From Eubacteriaceae bacterium (GTDB lineage Bacteria > Bacillota > Clostridia > Lachnospirales > Lachnospiraceae): 64,000 bases of DNA. Position 1 is the stretch's first letter, and the number at the start of each line of letters is the position of its first letter. The notes under the pieces are model-generated. The model was not told the DNA's origin and searched no databases. It saw only the letters and a list, made by a program, of their open reading frames with translations. Below are positions 1-8,700 of the stretch, piece by piece. A program made the position numbers and the translations under genes. The stretch is taken from assembly GCA_910574895.1 (NCBI GenBank), contig CAJTDQ010000001.1:248001-312000 (forward strand), written 5' to 3'.

Positions 1-372
1 ATCAGCTGGTTCTTCCAATAGAATTTTAGATAACATTGGCAGAGCTTTGATATTATCTGTCTCACAACCAAAACAGAGATAATCAATACAGTTTAGTTTA
101 TCTAATAATTTTACTGCGGCATGAGCAAACGTTTCAGCAGAAGCAGTAGAGTATATAACCGGAAGTTCTAAAACAACATCAGCACCATTTAGAAGTGCGG
201 CAGTTGTTCTGACTGATTTATCAAAAATTGCAGGGGTACCTCGTTGTACAAAATTCCCACTGCATACAATTACTACGTTATCTGCATTTGTTATTTTTTT
301 TGCTTTTTCAATTAAATATTTATGACCATTATGAAATGGATTAAATTCTGCTATAATTCCAATTGTTTTCAT
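1..372 (-). CDS. tmcAL: TmcAL, tRNA(Met) cytidine acetate ligase, N-terminal part (cut by window edge)
   Basis: The gene reads leftward and runs off the window, so only the first 124 codons are seen. The N-terminus carries the nucleotidyltransferase signature [15 protein letters not shown] (residues 10-24) with the HxGH motif, followed by a conserved GNFVQRG block. These features are typical of the YlbM/TmcAL family, which uses ATP and acetate to make N4-acetylcytidine at the wobble position of elongator tRNA-Met. The start ATG is at 372-370, preceded on the minus strand by a GAGGT ribosome-binding site. It is divergent from pta. The adjacency of this family to pta-ackA is common in clostridia. 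The identification is secure for the visible part; the rest of the protein cannot be judged. Confidence 0.9.
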   Translation of the reverse strand, partial: MKTIGIIAEFNPFHNGHKYLIEKAKKITNADNVVIVCSGNFVQRGTPAIFDKSVRTTAALLNGADVVLELPVIYSTASAETFAHAAVKLLDKLNCIDYLCFGCETDNIKALPMLSKILLEEPAD

Positions 373-393
373 ACAAGTTACCTCGCTGGAATG

Positions 394-422
394 ATTTTAT
401 CATTAATATAATAATGTTTCAA
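394..422 (-). promoter_or_regulatory. Predicted sigma-A promoter of tmcAL
   Basis: On the minus strand there is a -35 TTGAAA (422-417), a 17-base spacer and a -10 TAAAAT (399-394) preceded by TGA (extended -10). Transcription would begin near 387, leaving a very short leader before the start codon at 372. The -35 lies inside the first unit of the tandem repeat at 417-461. Confidence 0.6.
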
Positions 423-461
423 TAAAAAAAAGTGCACTTTCAATAAAAATAATGCACTTTT
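417..461. repeat. Two tandem copies of a 20-21 base repeat between tmcAL and pta
   Basis: Unit 1 (417-437) reads TTTCAATA, an A-run, then GTGCAC. Unit 2 (438-457) reads TTTCAATA, an A/T run, then TGCAC, and is followed by TTTT. The GTGCAC core of unit 1 is palindromic. The first copy contains the -35 of the divergent tmcAL promoter and both lie just upstream of the pta -35. It may be a protein-binding site, or simply a local duplication; the sequence alone cannot tell. Confidence 0.55.
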
Positions 462-466
462 AGGAG

Positions 467-495
467 TTGTTTATTAAAATTCAATATACTATAAT
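467..495 (+). promoter_or_regulatory. Predicted sigma-A promoter of pta-ackA
   Basis: A -35 TTGTTT (467-472) and a perfect -10 TATAAT (490-495) are separated by 17 bases. Initiation would be near 502, giving a leader of about 34 bases that ends in an AAGGAG ribosome-binding site. Confidence 0.6.
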
Positions 496-535
496 ATAAT
501 TTGGATTGAAAAATAATCTGTAAGGAGAATATCAT

Positions 536-1531
536 ATGAGTTTTATTGAACAGTTAAAGGAAAAAGCGAGAGCTAACAGGAAAAGAATTGTTTTACCGGA
601 GGGAATGGACAAGCGTACCTATGAGGCGGTAGAACAGATTATCAGAGAAGATTTTGCAGATGTTGTATTATTGGCAACAGAAGAAGAAATAGAAAAGTAT
701 GGGAAAGGATTTAATATCGAAGGTGCTACAATTATAAATCCAAGAACATGCGAAAAGACAAAAGAGTATGCTATGGATTTGTTTCAATTAAGAAAAGCAA
801 AAGGAATGACAGAAAAACAGGCATATGCGATGCTAGTCAGTGATTATATGTACTATGCATGTATGATGGTTCGGGCAGGAGATGCAGATGGTGTAGTTTC
901 AGGGGCATGTCATTCATCTGCAAATACATTAAGACCATCACTGCAGATTATAAAAACAAAGCCGGGAAGTAAATTAGTTTCAGCATTTTTTGTGATTTGT
1001 GTTCCTAATAAAGAAATGGGAACAGATGGAGTTTTTGTAATGGGTGATTGTGGATTGAACCAGAATCCAAATCCGGTTCAGCTGGCAGATATTGCTGCAA
1101 GCAGTGCAGAATCTTTTGAGTATCTTGTTGGCGAAAAGGCGAGAGTTGCAATGTTGTCTCATTCATCCTATGGCAGTGCGGCACACAATGATGTTGATAA
1201 AGTAGTAGAAGCAACAGCGATTGCGAAAAAAGAATATCCCCAGTTTTTAATAGATGGAGAGCTTCAGACTGACGCAGCGTTAGTTCCTGAGATAGCAGAA
1301 TTTAAGGCTCCGGGCAGTCCAGTAGCAGGAAAGGCAAATGTTTTAGTATTTCCGGATTTAGACGCCGGAAATATTGGGTATAAATTATTACAGAGACTTG
1401 GATTAGCAGAAGCTTATGGACCGTTATGTCAGGGAATCGCAAAACCGATTAACGATTTATCACGTGGATGCAGTGCGAAAGATATCGTTGGAGTTGTTGC
1501 GATTACAGCTGTACAGGCACAAATTAGTTAA
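536..1531 (+). CDS. pta: Phosphate acetyltransferase
   Basis: Pta interconverts acetyl-CoA plus phosphate and acetyl phosphate plus CoA in the cytoplasm, the first step of ATP-yielding acetate formation. The 331-residue protein has the usual length of the short, single-domain bacterial form and lacks the N-terminal DRTGG/BioD-like domains of long Pta enzymes. Family features include the early KEKARANRKRIVLPEG segment, the RAGDADGVVSGA block near residues 112-123 and the C-terminal ARG-like region around the GLAEAYGPLCQG stretch. The start ATG has an AAGGAG ribosome-binding site. ackA follows after 14 bases, so the two genes very likely form one transcript from the promoter at 467-495. Identification is firm. 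Confidence 0.97.
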   Translation: MSFIEQLKEKARANRKRIVLPEGMDKRTYEAVEQIIREDFADVVLLATEEEIEKYGKGFNIEGATIINPRTCEKTKEYAMDLFQLRKAKGMTEKQAYAMLVSDYMYYACMMVRAGDADGVVSGACHSSANTLRPSLQIIKTKPGSKLVSAFFVICVPNKEMGTDGVFVMGDCGLNQNPNPVQLADIAASSAESFEYLVGEKARVAMLSHSSYGSAAHNDVDKVVEATAIAKKEYPQFLIDGELQTDAALVPEIAEFKAPGSPVAGKANVLVFPDLDAGNIGYKLLQRLGLAEAYGPLCQGIAKPINDLSRGCSAKDIVGVVAITAVQAQIS

Positions 1532-1545
1532 AGAAGGATAGGAAG

Positions 1546-2742
1546 ATGGAAGTATTAGTTATAAATTGTGGCAGTTCTTCTTTGAAATTTCAATTAATTG
1601 ATTCAGATAATGAGAAGGTTCTTGCGAAAGGACTATGTGAAAGAATTGGGATTGATGGAAGTTCTATTACTTATGAGAGTGAGAATTGCAAAAAGATTAC
1701 GAATGAGATAGATATGCCTACACATAATGAGGCAATCAGTGCTGTAATGGATGCTTTAACAGATAATGTGACAGGTGTAATTCAGGATATGAGCGAAGTG
1801 AAAGCTGTAGGGCATCGTGTTGTTCATGGTGGAGAATACTTTTCAGAATCATCGCTTGTGACAGATGAAGTGCTTGCTAAAATAGAAGAATGTAATCACT
1901 TAGCGCCTCTCCATAATCCGGCAAATATTATAGGAATTAAGGCGTGCATGAAACTTATGAAGGATACACCGAATGTTGTAGTGTTTGATACTGCTTTTCA
2001 TCAGACAATGCCGGAGGAAGCATATCTATATGGATTACCTAGAAAATATTATGATGAAAATAAGATTAGAAGATATGGTTTTCATGGTACATCCCACAGT
2101 TTTGTTTCTAAGAGAGCAGCGGAAATCATGAAACGTCCTTTAGAAAAGATAAAGACCATTGTATGTCATTTAGGAAATGGAGCAAGTATTTGTGCTGTTG
2201 ATGGTGGAAAATCAGTTGATACCAGTATGGGACTGACTCCGCTGGCAGGTGTTATGATGGGAACAAGATCAGGAGACATTGATCCAGGGATATTAGAAGT
2301 GATTGCTGATATTGAAAACAAAGATATATCTGAAGTGATTCATATTTTAAATAAAGAATCAGGAATTGCGGGTTTATCGGGAGTTTCTAGCGATTTCAGA
2401 GATATTGCAAAGGCTATTGACGAGGGAAATGTATATGCGAAATCAGCGCTGGGTACTTATGTACGAACTGTTGTGAGATTTGTAGGGGCATATGCAGCTG
2501 TTATGAATGGTGTGGATTGTATCGTGTTTACTGCAGGTGTAGGTGAAAATAATTCTGTGGTAAGAGAAGCAGTATGTAATCATTTAGAATATTTAGGAAT
2601 TATCTTGGATAAAGAGGCAAATAGTAAAAGGGGTGAGGAGGTTATGATTTCCACTCCGGAATCAAAGGTTAAGGTCTATGTAGTACCAACCAATGAAGAA
2701 CTTGCTATTGCCAGAGAAACTGTTGGATTGTTGAACTGTTAA
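1546..2742 (+). CDS. ackA: Acetate kinase
   Basis: AckA transfers phosphate from acetyl phosphate to ADP, giving acetate and ATP, and completes the fermentative pathway begun by Pta. The 398 residues match the family length. Motifs seen in order are NCGSSSLKF (residues 7-15, nucleotide and metal site), FDTAFHQTMP near 147, GFHGTSH near 178, CHLGNGASICA near 206 and GVGENN near 328. The ribosome-binding site is AAGGATAGGAAG directly before the ATG. The gene is co-directional with pta, with a 14-base gap. A strong separate promoter starts the next unit (yceD-rpmF), and no hairpin terminator is obvious after ackA. Identification is firm. Confidence 0.97.
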   Translation: MEVLVINCGSSSLKFQLIDSDNEKVLAKGLCERIGIDGSSITYESENCKKITNEIDMPTHNEAISAVMDALTDNVTGVIQDMSEVKAVGHRVVHGGEYFSESSLVTDEVLAKIEECNHLAPLHNPANIIGIKACMKLMKDTPNVVVFDTAFHQTMPEEAYLYGLPRKYYDENKIRRYGFHGTSHSFVSKRAAEIMKRPLEKIKTIVCHLGNGASICAVDGGKSVDTSMGLTPLAGVMMGTRSGDIDPGILEVIADIENKDISEVIHILNKESGIAGLSGVSSDFRDIAKAIDEGNVYAKSALGTYVRTVVRFVGAYAAVMNGVDCIVFTAGVGENNSVVREAVCNHLEYLGIILDKEANSKRGEEVMISTPESKVKVYVVPTNEELAIARETVGLLNC

Positions 2743-2760
2743 TAATTAAAAGAATGATGC

Positions 2761-2789
2761 TTGACAAAAATACCCATGATATGTATAAT
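2761..2789 (+). promoter_or_regulatory. Consensus sigma-A promoter of yceD-rpmF
   Basis: TTGACA (2761-2766), a 17-base spacer and TATAAT (2784-2789) form a perfect consensus promoter. The predicted start near 2796 leaves a leader of only about 23 bases before the yceD ATG. This strength fits a ribosomal-protein operon. Confidence 0.8.
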
Positions 2790-2818
2790 TGTTTAGGTGT
2801 CTTTGAAGAAGGAATATT

Positions 2819-3343
2819 ATGTTAATTGATTTATATGAACTTCTACAGGAAGAAGACGGATTTAGAAAATTTAATCCGACGTTTGATACAAAGGAATTTA
2901 AAACAACAAGAGAGACATTTCCGGTTAAGGAATATGACATTGAACTTTCATTTCATAATGATGGGAAAAAACATATTGCTTTTACCAGTAAAGGCAGCGT
3001 CACTTTGGCTATTCCTTGTGACAGATGTTTAGAACCTGTGGATTATAAAGTTAATATTGATTGTTTCAAAGATTTAGATTTGAATAAAACATCAGAAGAG
3101 CGAATTGCCGATTTAGATGAGGAGTCTTATCTAGATGGTACGAAGTTCGATTCAGAGGTGTTTATCTGTAATGAAATTCTGGTTAATCTACCTATGAAAG
3201 TTCTGTGCAGGACTGACTGCAAGGGAATTTGCAATAGATGCGGCGCCAATCTCAATTTGAGATCCTGTAAGTGCGAAGACGCAGAGCCAGGAACAGGAAT
3301 GTCGAAAATATTAGATGTTTTTAATCAGTTTAAGGAGGTGTAA
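2819..3343 (+). CDS. yceD: YceD / DUF177 family protein
   Basis: This is a DUF177 protein of 174 residues, the family almost always encoded just upstream of rpmF in bacteria. In plants a relative is implicated in 23S rRNA accumulation; the molecular role in bacteria is not settled. The C-terminal half carries the clustered cysteines typical of clostridial members: CDRCLEP near residue 68, then CRTDCKGICNRCG (about 129-141) and a CKC pair, which could bind metal. The ribosome-binding site is GAAGAAGG and the ATG is at 2819. The rpmF ribosome-binding site (AAGGAGGTG) lies within the last codons, so the two genes are tightly coupled. Confidence 0.9.
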   Translation: MLIDLYELLQEEDGFRKFNPTFDTKEFKTTRETFPVKEYDIELSFHNDGKKHIAFTSKGSVTLAIPCDRCLEPVDYKVNIDCFKDLDLNKTSEERIADLDEESYLDGTKFDSEVFICNEILVNLPMKVLCRTDCKGICNRCGANLNLRSCKCEDAEPGTGMSKILDVFNQFKEV

Positions 3344-3346
3344 ACC

Positions 3347-3526
3347 ATGTCTATCTGTCCAAAGAACAAATCTTCAAAAGGAAGAAGAGATAAGAGAAGA
3401 GCAAACTGGAAGATGTCAGCTCCAAATCTTGTAAAGTGCAGCAAGTGTGGAACATTAATGATGCCACATAGAGTATGCAAGGCATGTGGTAGCTACAATA
3501 AAAAAGAAATAGTTTCAGTTGACTAA
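3347..3526 (+). CDS. rpmF: Ribosomal protein bL32
   Basis: This small gene encodes a 59-residue bL32 of the large ribosomal subunit. It begins MSICPKNKSSKGRRDKRRAN, a basic tail typical of L32. It has a zinc ribbon of four cysteines at positions 31, 34, 44 and 47 (CxxC-x9-CxxC), so it is the zinc-dependent C+ form. The ribosome-binding site AAGGAGGTG (3332-3340) overlaps the end of yceD; the intergenic gap is three bases. A terminator hairpin follows at 3531-3570. Identification is firm. Confidence 0.96.
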   Translation: MSICPKNKSSKGRRDKRRANWKMSAPNLVKCSKCGTLMMPHRVCKACGSYNKKEIVSVD

Positions 3527-3530
3527 TTAT

Positions 3531-3570
3531 AAAAATAAGACTTTGTGATGACACAGAGTCTTATTTTTTT
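3531..3570 (+). terminator. Rho-independent terminator after rpmF
   Basis: An approximately 14-pair stem (AATAAGACTTTGTG against CACAGAGTCTTATT, one G-U pair) with a small ATGA loop is followed by a run of T residues ending at 3570. It ends the yceD-rpmF unit before the plsX promoter. Confidence 0.85.
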
Positions 3571-3580
3571 GTCCGCAAAC

Positions 3581-3609
3581 TTGATTTTATAACCAATTTT
3601 TAGTATATT
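3581..3609 (+). promoter_or_regulatory. Predicted sigma-A promoter of plsX-acpP
   Basis: TTGATT (3581-3586), a 17-base spacer and TATATT (3604-3609) precede plsX. No FapR-like operator was recognised by eye around it. Confidence 0.55.
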
Positions 3610-3637
3610 ATTTCTATGCGCAAAGGAGGACATTTTT

Positions 3638-4654
3638 ATGTCAAAGACAGTTATAGCATTAGATTGCATGGGTGGAGATAATGCACCGGAAGAGATTGTC
3701 AAAGGTGCTGTCTATGCAGCTGGTGAGGATAAAGATATACTAATTAAGTTAGTAGGAAAGAAAGAACTGCTGGAAGCTGAATTGTCAAAGTATTCAGCAG
3801 ATATGGACAAATTAGAAATCGTGGATGCTGCAGAAGTGATTGAGACTGGAGAGCCGCCTGTAGCGGCTATTCGTAGAAAGAAAGATTCTTCACTGGTAAA
3901 ATGTATGTATATGGTAAAGAATGGTGAAGCCGATGCCATGGTTTCGGCAGGAAGTACAGGAGCAAATCTTGTAGGAGGTCATGTGATTATCGGAAGAATA
4001 AAAGGTGTGGAGAGACCGCCTTTAGCTCCATTGATTCCAACTGCAAAAGGAGTTTCATTACTGATTGATTGTGGAGCGAATGTTGATGCCAGAGCATCTC
4101 ATTTGATTCAGTTCGCAAAGATGGGTTCTGTATATATGGAAAATATTGTTGGAATTAAAAATCCAAAGGTTGCGATTGTAAATATTGGTGCCGAGGAAGA
4201 AAAAGGTAATGCATTGGTAAAGGAAACTTATCCATTACTGGAAAAATTAGAAGGTATTAATTTTATAGGAAATATTGAGGCAAGAGATATTCCAAATGGA
4301 GAGGCAGATGTTATCGTATGTGATGCCTTTGTTGGAAATGTTATTTTGAAATTATATGAAGGTCTGGCAGATGTTCTTATTAAGAAAATAAAGGGTTCTA
4401 TGATGAGTTCGCTGAAAACAAAGATAGGGGCTTTACTTATTAAAAAGAATCTGAAAAAAACACTGAAAGGTTTTTCTTTAGAAGAACATGGTGGTGCGCC
4501 ACTTTTAGGATTAAATGGATTATTGGTTAAAACACACGGCAGTTCAAAATCTATAGAAATTAAAAATTCTATTCTACAGTGTGTTACATTTAATGAATTA
4601 GATATAAATAATAAATTTAAAGAGAAACTTTCGTTAGGAAGTAAGGAGGATTAA
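3638..4654 (+). CDS. plsX: Phosphate acyltransferase PlsX
   Basis: PlsX converts acyl-ACP to acyl-phosphate, the acyl donor used by PlsY in the first step of phospholipid synthesis at the membrane. The 338-residue protein starts with the family signature IALDCMGGDNAPEEIVKGA and contains GEPPVAAIRRKKDSS near residue 70 and the SAGSTGA block near 103. A plsY gene is also present in this window (22901-23560). acpP follows after two bases, with its ribosome-binding site AGGAGG inside the plsX end, so plsX and acpP are co-transcribed and translationally coupled. Identification is firm. Confidence 0.96.
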   Translation: MSKTVIALDCMGGDNAPEEIVKGAVYAAGEDKDILIKLVGKKELLEAELSKYSADMDKLEIVDAAEVIETGEPPVAAIRRKKDSSLVKCMYMVKNGEADAMVSAGSTGANLVGGHVIIGRIKGVERPPLAPLIPTAKGVSLLIDCGANVDARASHLIQFAKMGSVYMENIVGIKNPKVAIVNIGAEEEKGNALVKETYPLLEKLEGINFIGNIEARDIPNGEADVIVCDAFVGNVILKLYEGLADVLIKKIKGSMMSSLKTKIGALLIKKNLKKTLKGFSLEEHGGAPLLGLNGLLVKTHGSSKSIEIKNSILQCVTFNELDINNKFKEKLSLGSKED

Positions 4655-4656
4655 TT

Positions 4657-4884
4657 ATGGAATTAGAGAGACTTATTAGTGCAATCGCAGAGGTATTGGA
4701 TTTAGACAAAAGCACCATTACAGCTGACAGTAAGTTTGTGGATGATTTAGGTGCAGATTCTTTAGATATTTTAGAGATTATTATGGGAATCGAAGATGAA
4801 TTTGGTATTCAGGTACCTACAGATGAAGCAGAGTCTATTGTAACAGTAGGAGATGCTTTTGATAAGATTAAAAAGGCACTTTAA
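4657..4884 (+). CDS. acpP: Acyl carrier protein
   Basis: The 75-residue acidic protein is the acyl carrier of type II fatty acid synthesis. The phosphopantetheine attachment site is Ser35 in the conserved DDLGADSLDILEII stretch. Its position after plsX and before rnc matches the common Firmicute order. It is followed by a 158-base gap containing a perfect hairpin at 4944-4965 before rnc. Identification is firm. Confidence 0.96.
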   Translation: MELERLISAIAEVLDLDKSTITADSKFVDDLGADSLDILEIIMGIEDEFGIQVPTDEAESIVTVGDAFDKIKKAL

Positions 4885-4943
4885 TAAATGAAATATGTAA
4901 TTACAATAAATATAAAATTGTGATAATATTTTTTTTAGAGACG

Positions 4944-4965
4944 AAAGCCCTAGCAATAGGGCTTT
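4944..4965 (+). other. Perfect 9-bp hairpin with GCAA loop upstream of rnc
   Basis: AAAGCCCTA (4944-4952) pairs perfectly with TAGGGCTTT (4957-4965) around a GCAA tetraloop, a GNRA-type loop. There is no U-tract after it (next bases AAGTTGTG), so it is a poor intrinsic terminator. A second, weaker 5-bp hairpin (ATAGC/GCTAT, 5003-5016) lies nearer to rnc. It could be a processing or control element in the acpP-rnc leader. Confidence 0.6.
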
Positions 4966-5042
4966 AAGTTGTGTTAAAGAGAGAATTATAAAATGATTTT
5001 TTATAGCAGGAGCTATTTCTCAGTGAATTATTAGGAGCAGAT

Positions 5043-5732
5043 ATGAACAGTGATTATTCCAGATTAGAAAACAAAATAGGATATACTTTTAAGGATAAGC
5101 AATTATTGATGACTGCGTTGACACATACATCTTTTGCGAATGAACATAAAGCAAAAAATATGAAAGATAATGAACGTCTGGAGTTTTTGGGAGATGCGGT
5201 TCTTGAAATGGCATCAAGTGAATTTTTATATACAAATATGGAAGAAATGCCGGAAGGAGATATGACAAAGCTTCGTGCTAGTCTTGTATGTGAACCGACA
5301 CTGGCAATGGATGCCAGACAGATAGGTCTGGCAGATTTTCTTTATTTAGGAAATGGTGAGGAAGCGACCGGCGGCAGGAAAAGAGACTCCATTATCTCAG
5401 ATGCTTTTGAAGCACTCATTGGGGCAATATTTCTGGATGGTGGAATCGAGGCTGCAAAGAATTTTATTTTGCAATTTGCTTTAAATGATATCGAGAATAA
5501 ACGGTTATTTCACGATTCTAAGACAATACTGCAGGAGCGTATCAATATGGTAAAATCAGGCATGCTTTCTTATCAAATTGTAGAAGAGAGCGGACCGGAT
5601 CATAACAAAAGTTATAAAGCCGTTGCAAAATTAGATGATAAGATTATAGGCGAAGGCGTAGGACACACGAAAAAGGCTGCAGAACAACAGGCAGCATACA
5701 GTGCTTTGAAGGCACTTGATAAGAGGAGTTAG
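5043..5732 (+). CDS. rnc: Ribonuclease III
   Basis: RNase III cleaves double-stranded RNA, notably rRNA precursors. The 229-residue protein has an N-terminal RNase III domain with the signature NERLEFLGDAVLE (about residues 43-55) and the second acidic catalytic block DAFEALIGAIFLDGG (about 119-133). It ends with a double-stranded RNA-binding domain from about 155, containing the KKAAEQQAA-type helix. The ribosome-binding site is TTAGGAG. The stop codon is one base before the smc ATG, and the smc ribosome-binding site lies inside the last rnc codons, so translation is coupled. Identification is firm. Confidence 0.97.
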   Translation: MNSDYSRLENKIGYTFKDKQLLMTALTHTSFANEHKAKNMKDNERLEFLGDAVLEMASSEFLYTNMEEMPEGDMTKLRASLVCEPTLAMDARQIGLADFLYLGNGEEATGGRKRDSIISDAFEALIGAIFLDGGIEAAKNFILQFALNDIENKRLFHDSKTILQERINMVKSGMLSYQIVEESGPDHNKSYKAVAKLDDKIIGEGVGHTKKAAEQQAAYSALKALDKRS

Positions 5733-5733
5733 T

Positions 5734-8700
5734 ATGTATTTAAAAAGTATAGAGATACATGGTTTTAAATCATTTGCAAACAAAATAAAGTTTGAATTTC
5801 ATAATGGAATTACAGGTATTGTTGGACCAAACGGTTCGGGTAAGAGTAATGTTGCGGATGCAGTCAGATGGGTTCTTGGAGAGCAGAAAATCAAACAGCT
5901 TAGAAGCTCAAAAATGGAAGATGTTATTTTTGCAGGAACTGAGAACAGGAAACCTATGGGCTATTCTTATGTTGCGATTACATTTGACAACTCAGACCAT
6001 AAATTAAATATTGATTATAATGAGGTAACTGTATCCAGAAGATTATTCCGTTCCGGTGAAAGTGAATACATGATTAATGGTACGCAGGTCCGCTTAAAGG
6101 ATGTAAATGAGTTATTTTATGATACAGGTATCGGTAAAGAAGGATACTCTATTATCGGACAGGGACAGATTGATAAGATTTTAAGTGGTAAGCCGGAAGA
6201 GAGAAGAGAACTTTTTGATGAGGCGGCAGGTATTGTGAAATTTAAGCGCCGTAAAAATGATGCAATGAAAAAGTTAGATGATCAGAATCAGAATCTTGTG
6301 CGTGTTACGGATATTTTAGGAGAACTGGAGCGTCAGGTTGTCCCTTTGGAAAAACAGTGTGAGAAAGCAAAAAAATATCTTGTGTTAAAAGAAGATTTAA
6401 AAGTAAATGATGTAAATATGTTTCTTATTGAAATTGATGAAATCAGAAGCAGATTAGCACAGATTGATGAAAAGATAAAAATTGCTTCCTCAGATATGCA
6501 GATTGCCAGTGATGAATTTGAAAAAATAAAAACAGATTATACGAAACTGGAAATGATTATTGAGGAAATCAATACTTCTATTGAGACAAAGAAAACGACT
6601 TTAAATGAAACAGTTTTAAATATAGAAAAGTTTGAAGGACAGATTAATGTTATCAAAGAGCAGATTAATTCTGCAAAAAATAACGAGTCTTATATGAATC
6701 AGAGAATTGATTCTATAACCGGTGAAATTGAGCAGCAAAATAAAGAACTCGATGCTGCAAATAAAGAAAAAGAAGAAAATGAGATACACCTGAATGAGAT
6801 TATTGCATTTCAGACAAAGGTAAACGAAGAGATAGCTGAGGAAAATGAAGAGATAGCGCAGTTAGAAAAAGACATTGAAGATGGTAAGGCAGAAATTATC
6901 GAATTGTTAAATGCTAAATCACTTATCAAGACAAAAATTCAGCGCTGCGATACATTGTTGGAACAGATTAATATAAGAAAATCACAGTTAAATCAGAAGT
7001 TAATAGATTTTCAAAGCAGAAAAGACGGTCAGGAAGCGGCTATAAAACAATTGGAAAGCCAGTTAGAGGATGTAAATGAAGAAATTAGTCAGGTTCAGAC
7101 ATCCTTACAGGGCTATAGGGATGATTTGGCAAATCTCCGTGTAGAAAACAGTAGATTAACAAAACAGTTATCTACAAATCAGGAGAAATACCATAAGTTA
7201 AAATCCAATCTGGAAGCTTTAAAAAATATTACAGAACGATACGAAGGCTACGGCAACAGTATCAAAAAAGTAATGGAATTAAAAGAAAGCAAAAGAGGAA
7301 TTATTGGTGTTGTTGCAGATATTATCAAGGTTGACAAAAAATACGAAGTTGCTATAGAAACAGCCCTTGGCGGAAATATTCAGAATATTGTTACAGATAC
7401 TGAAACAACAGCAAAAGACACGATTGAATATTTAAAGAAAAACAGGTTTGGAAGGGCAACATTTCTGCCGCTCAGTAGTATGAGCAATAAGACGAATTTT
7501 AATGCACCGGATGCTTTAGAAGAAAAAGGCGTGATTGGTCTTGCCAGTGATCTGGTAAATATCAAAAAAGAATATGAAGGTGTTGCAAAATATTTGTTAG
7601 GCAGGGTGATGGTAGTTGATACCATTGATCATGCTATTGCTATTGAGCGAAAATATCGTTATACCGTGAGAATTGTCACTTTAGAAGGTGAGTATCTGAA
7701 TGTAGGTGGTTCTATTTCGGGTGGTGCTTTTAAAAATAACAGCAATCTTCTTGGTCGAAGACGCGAAATTGAAGAAATAGAAAAATCATTGGCATCCTTG
7801 AAAGAAGAGAAAGAAAGTCTTGATAAGGAACTTACGAATAACCGTAGTGAAATCAGTGTTATCAGTGAAGAAGAGGCAAAAATCAGCAAGGGTCTTCAGG
7901 AACAGATGATTATCAAGAATACTATCGAGGTCAATCTGAAACAGGCTAATGCAAGAAAAGACAGTATTATGCTGGAATATCAGAGTTATACACAGGAAAA
8001 CGATGATATGCAGGCAGAAATCAGTGATATTAATAAAAATAACTCTGAATTAAATGATGAATTATCCGGTACGGAAGACAGAAACACTTACCTTGAAAAA
8101 GAGGTTATTGAAAAGACAAAGCAGTTAAATGAAAAGAAAGAAATAATGGCGGATAAAATGTCTTCCTTAGAGGAGATTAATATTGATATCGCTAATTACA
8201 AACAAAAACATGAGTTTATTATTGAGAAAATAAATAAAGCAAAAGAAGTTATCAATACATTAACTTTAGAGCTTGGAAATATCAAAAATAATTCAGAAGA
8301 AAATGGCAGTGAGATTTCTGCAAGATTGGAAGCGATAGAAAAGCTGTCTTGTGAAACAGAAAAATCCCGAAATTTCATCGAACAGTTAAATAAAGAAATC
8401 GAGGATGCCAAGCAGGAAAAAGAAAACCAGAGCAGAGAGCATAAAGAATTCTTTGAGAAGAGAGAACAGTTATCAGAGAGAATTTCTACTCTTGATAAAG
8501 AGGTTTACAGATTAAGCAGTCAGAAGGAAGCTTTAGAAGAAAAAAGCGAAAACAAAGAAGCTTATATGTGGAACGAATATGAAATTACATACCGTAAAGC
8601 TTCTGACATGAAAAATCCTGAATTCAGTAATAAGACGGAAATTAAAGAGAATATTACAAATATCCGAAAAGAAATGAAATCTCTTGGAGATGTCAACATT

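Noticed and set aside
373-535. CRISPR-like repeats near pta
   Set aside because: Only two directly adjacent short copies, without spacers or cas genes.
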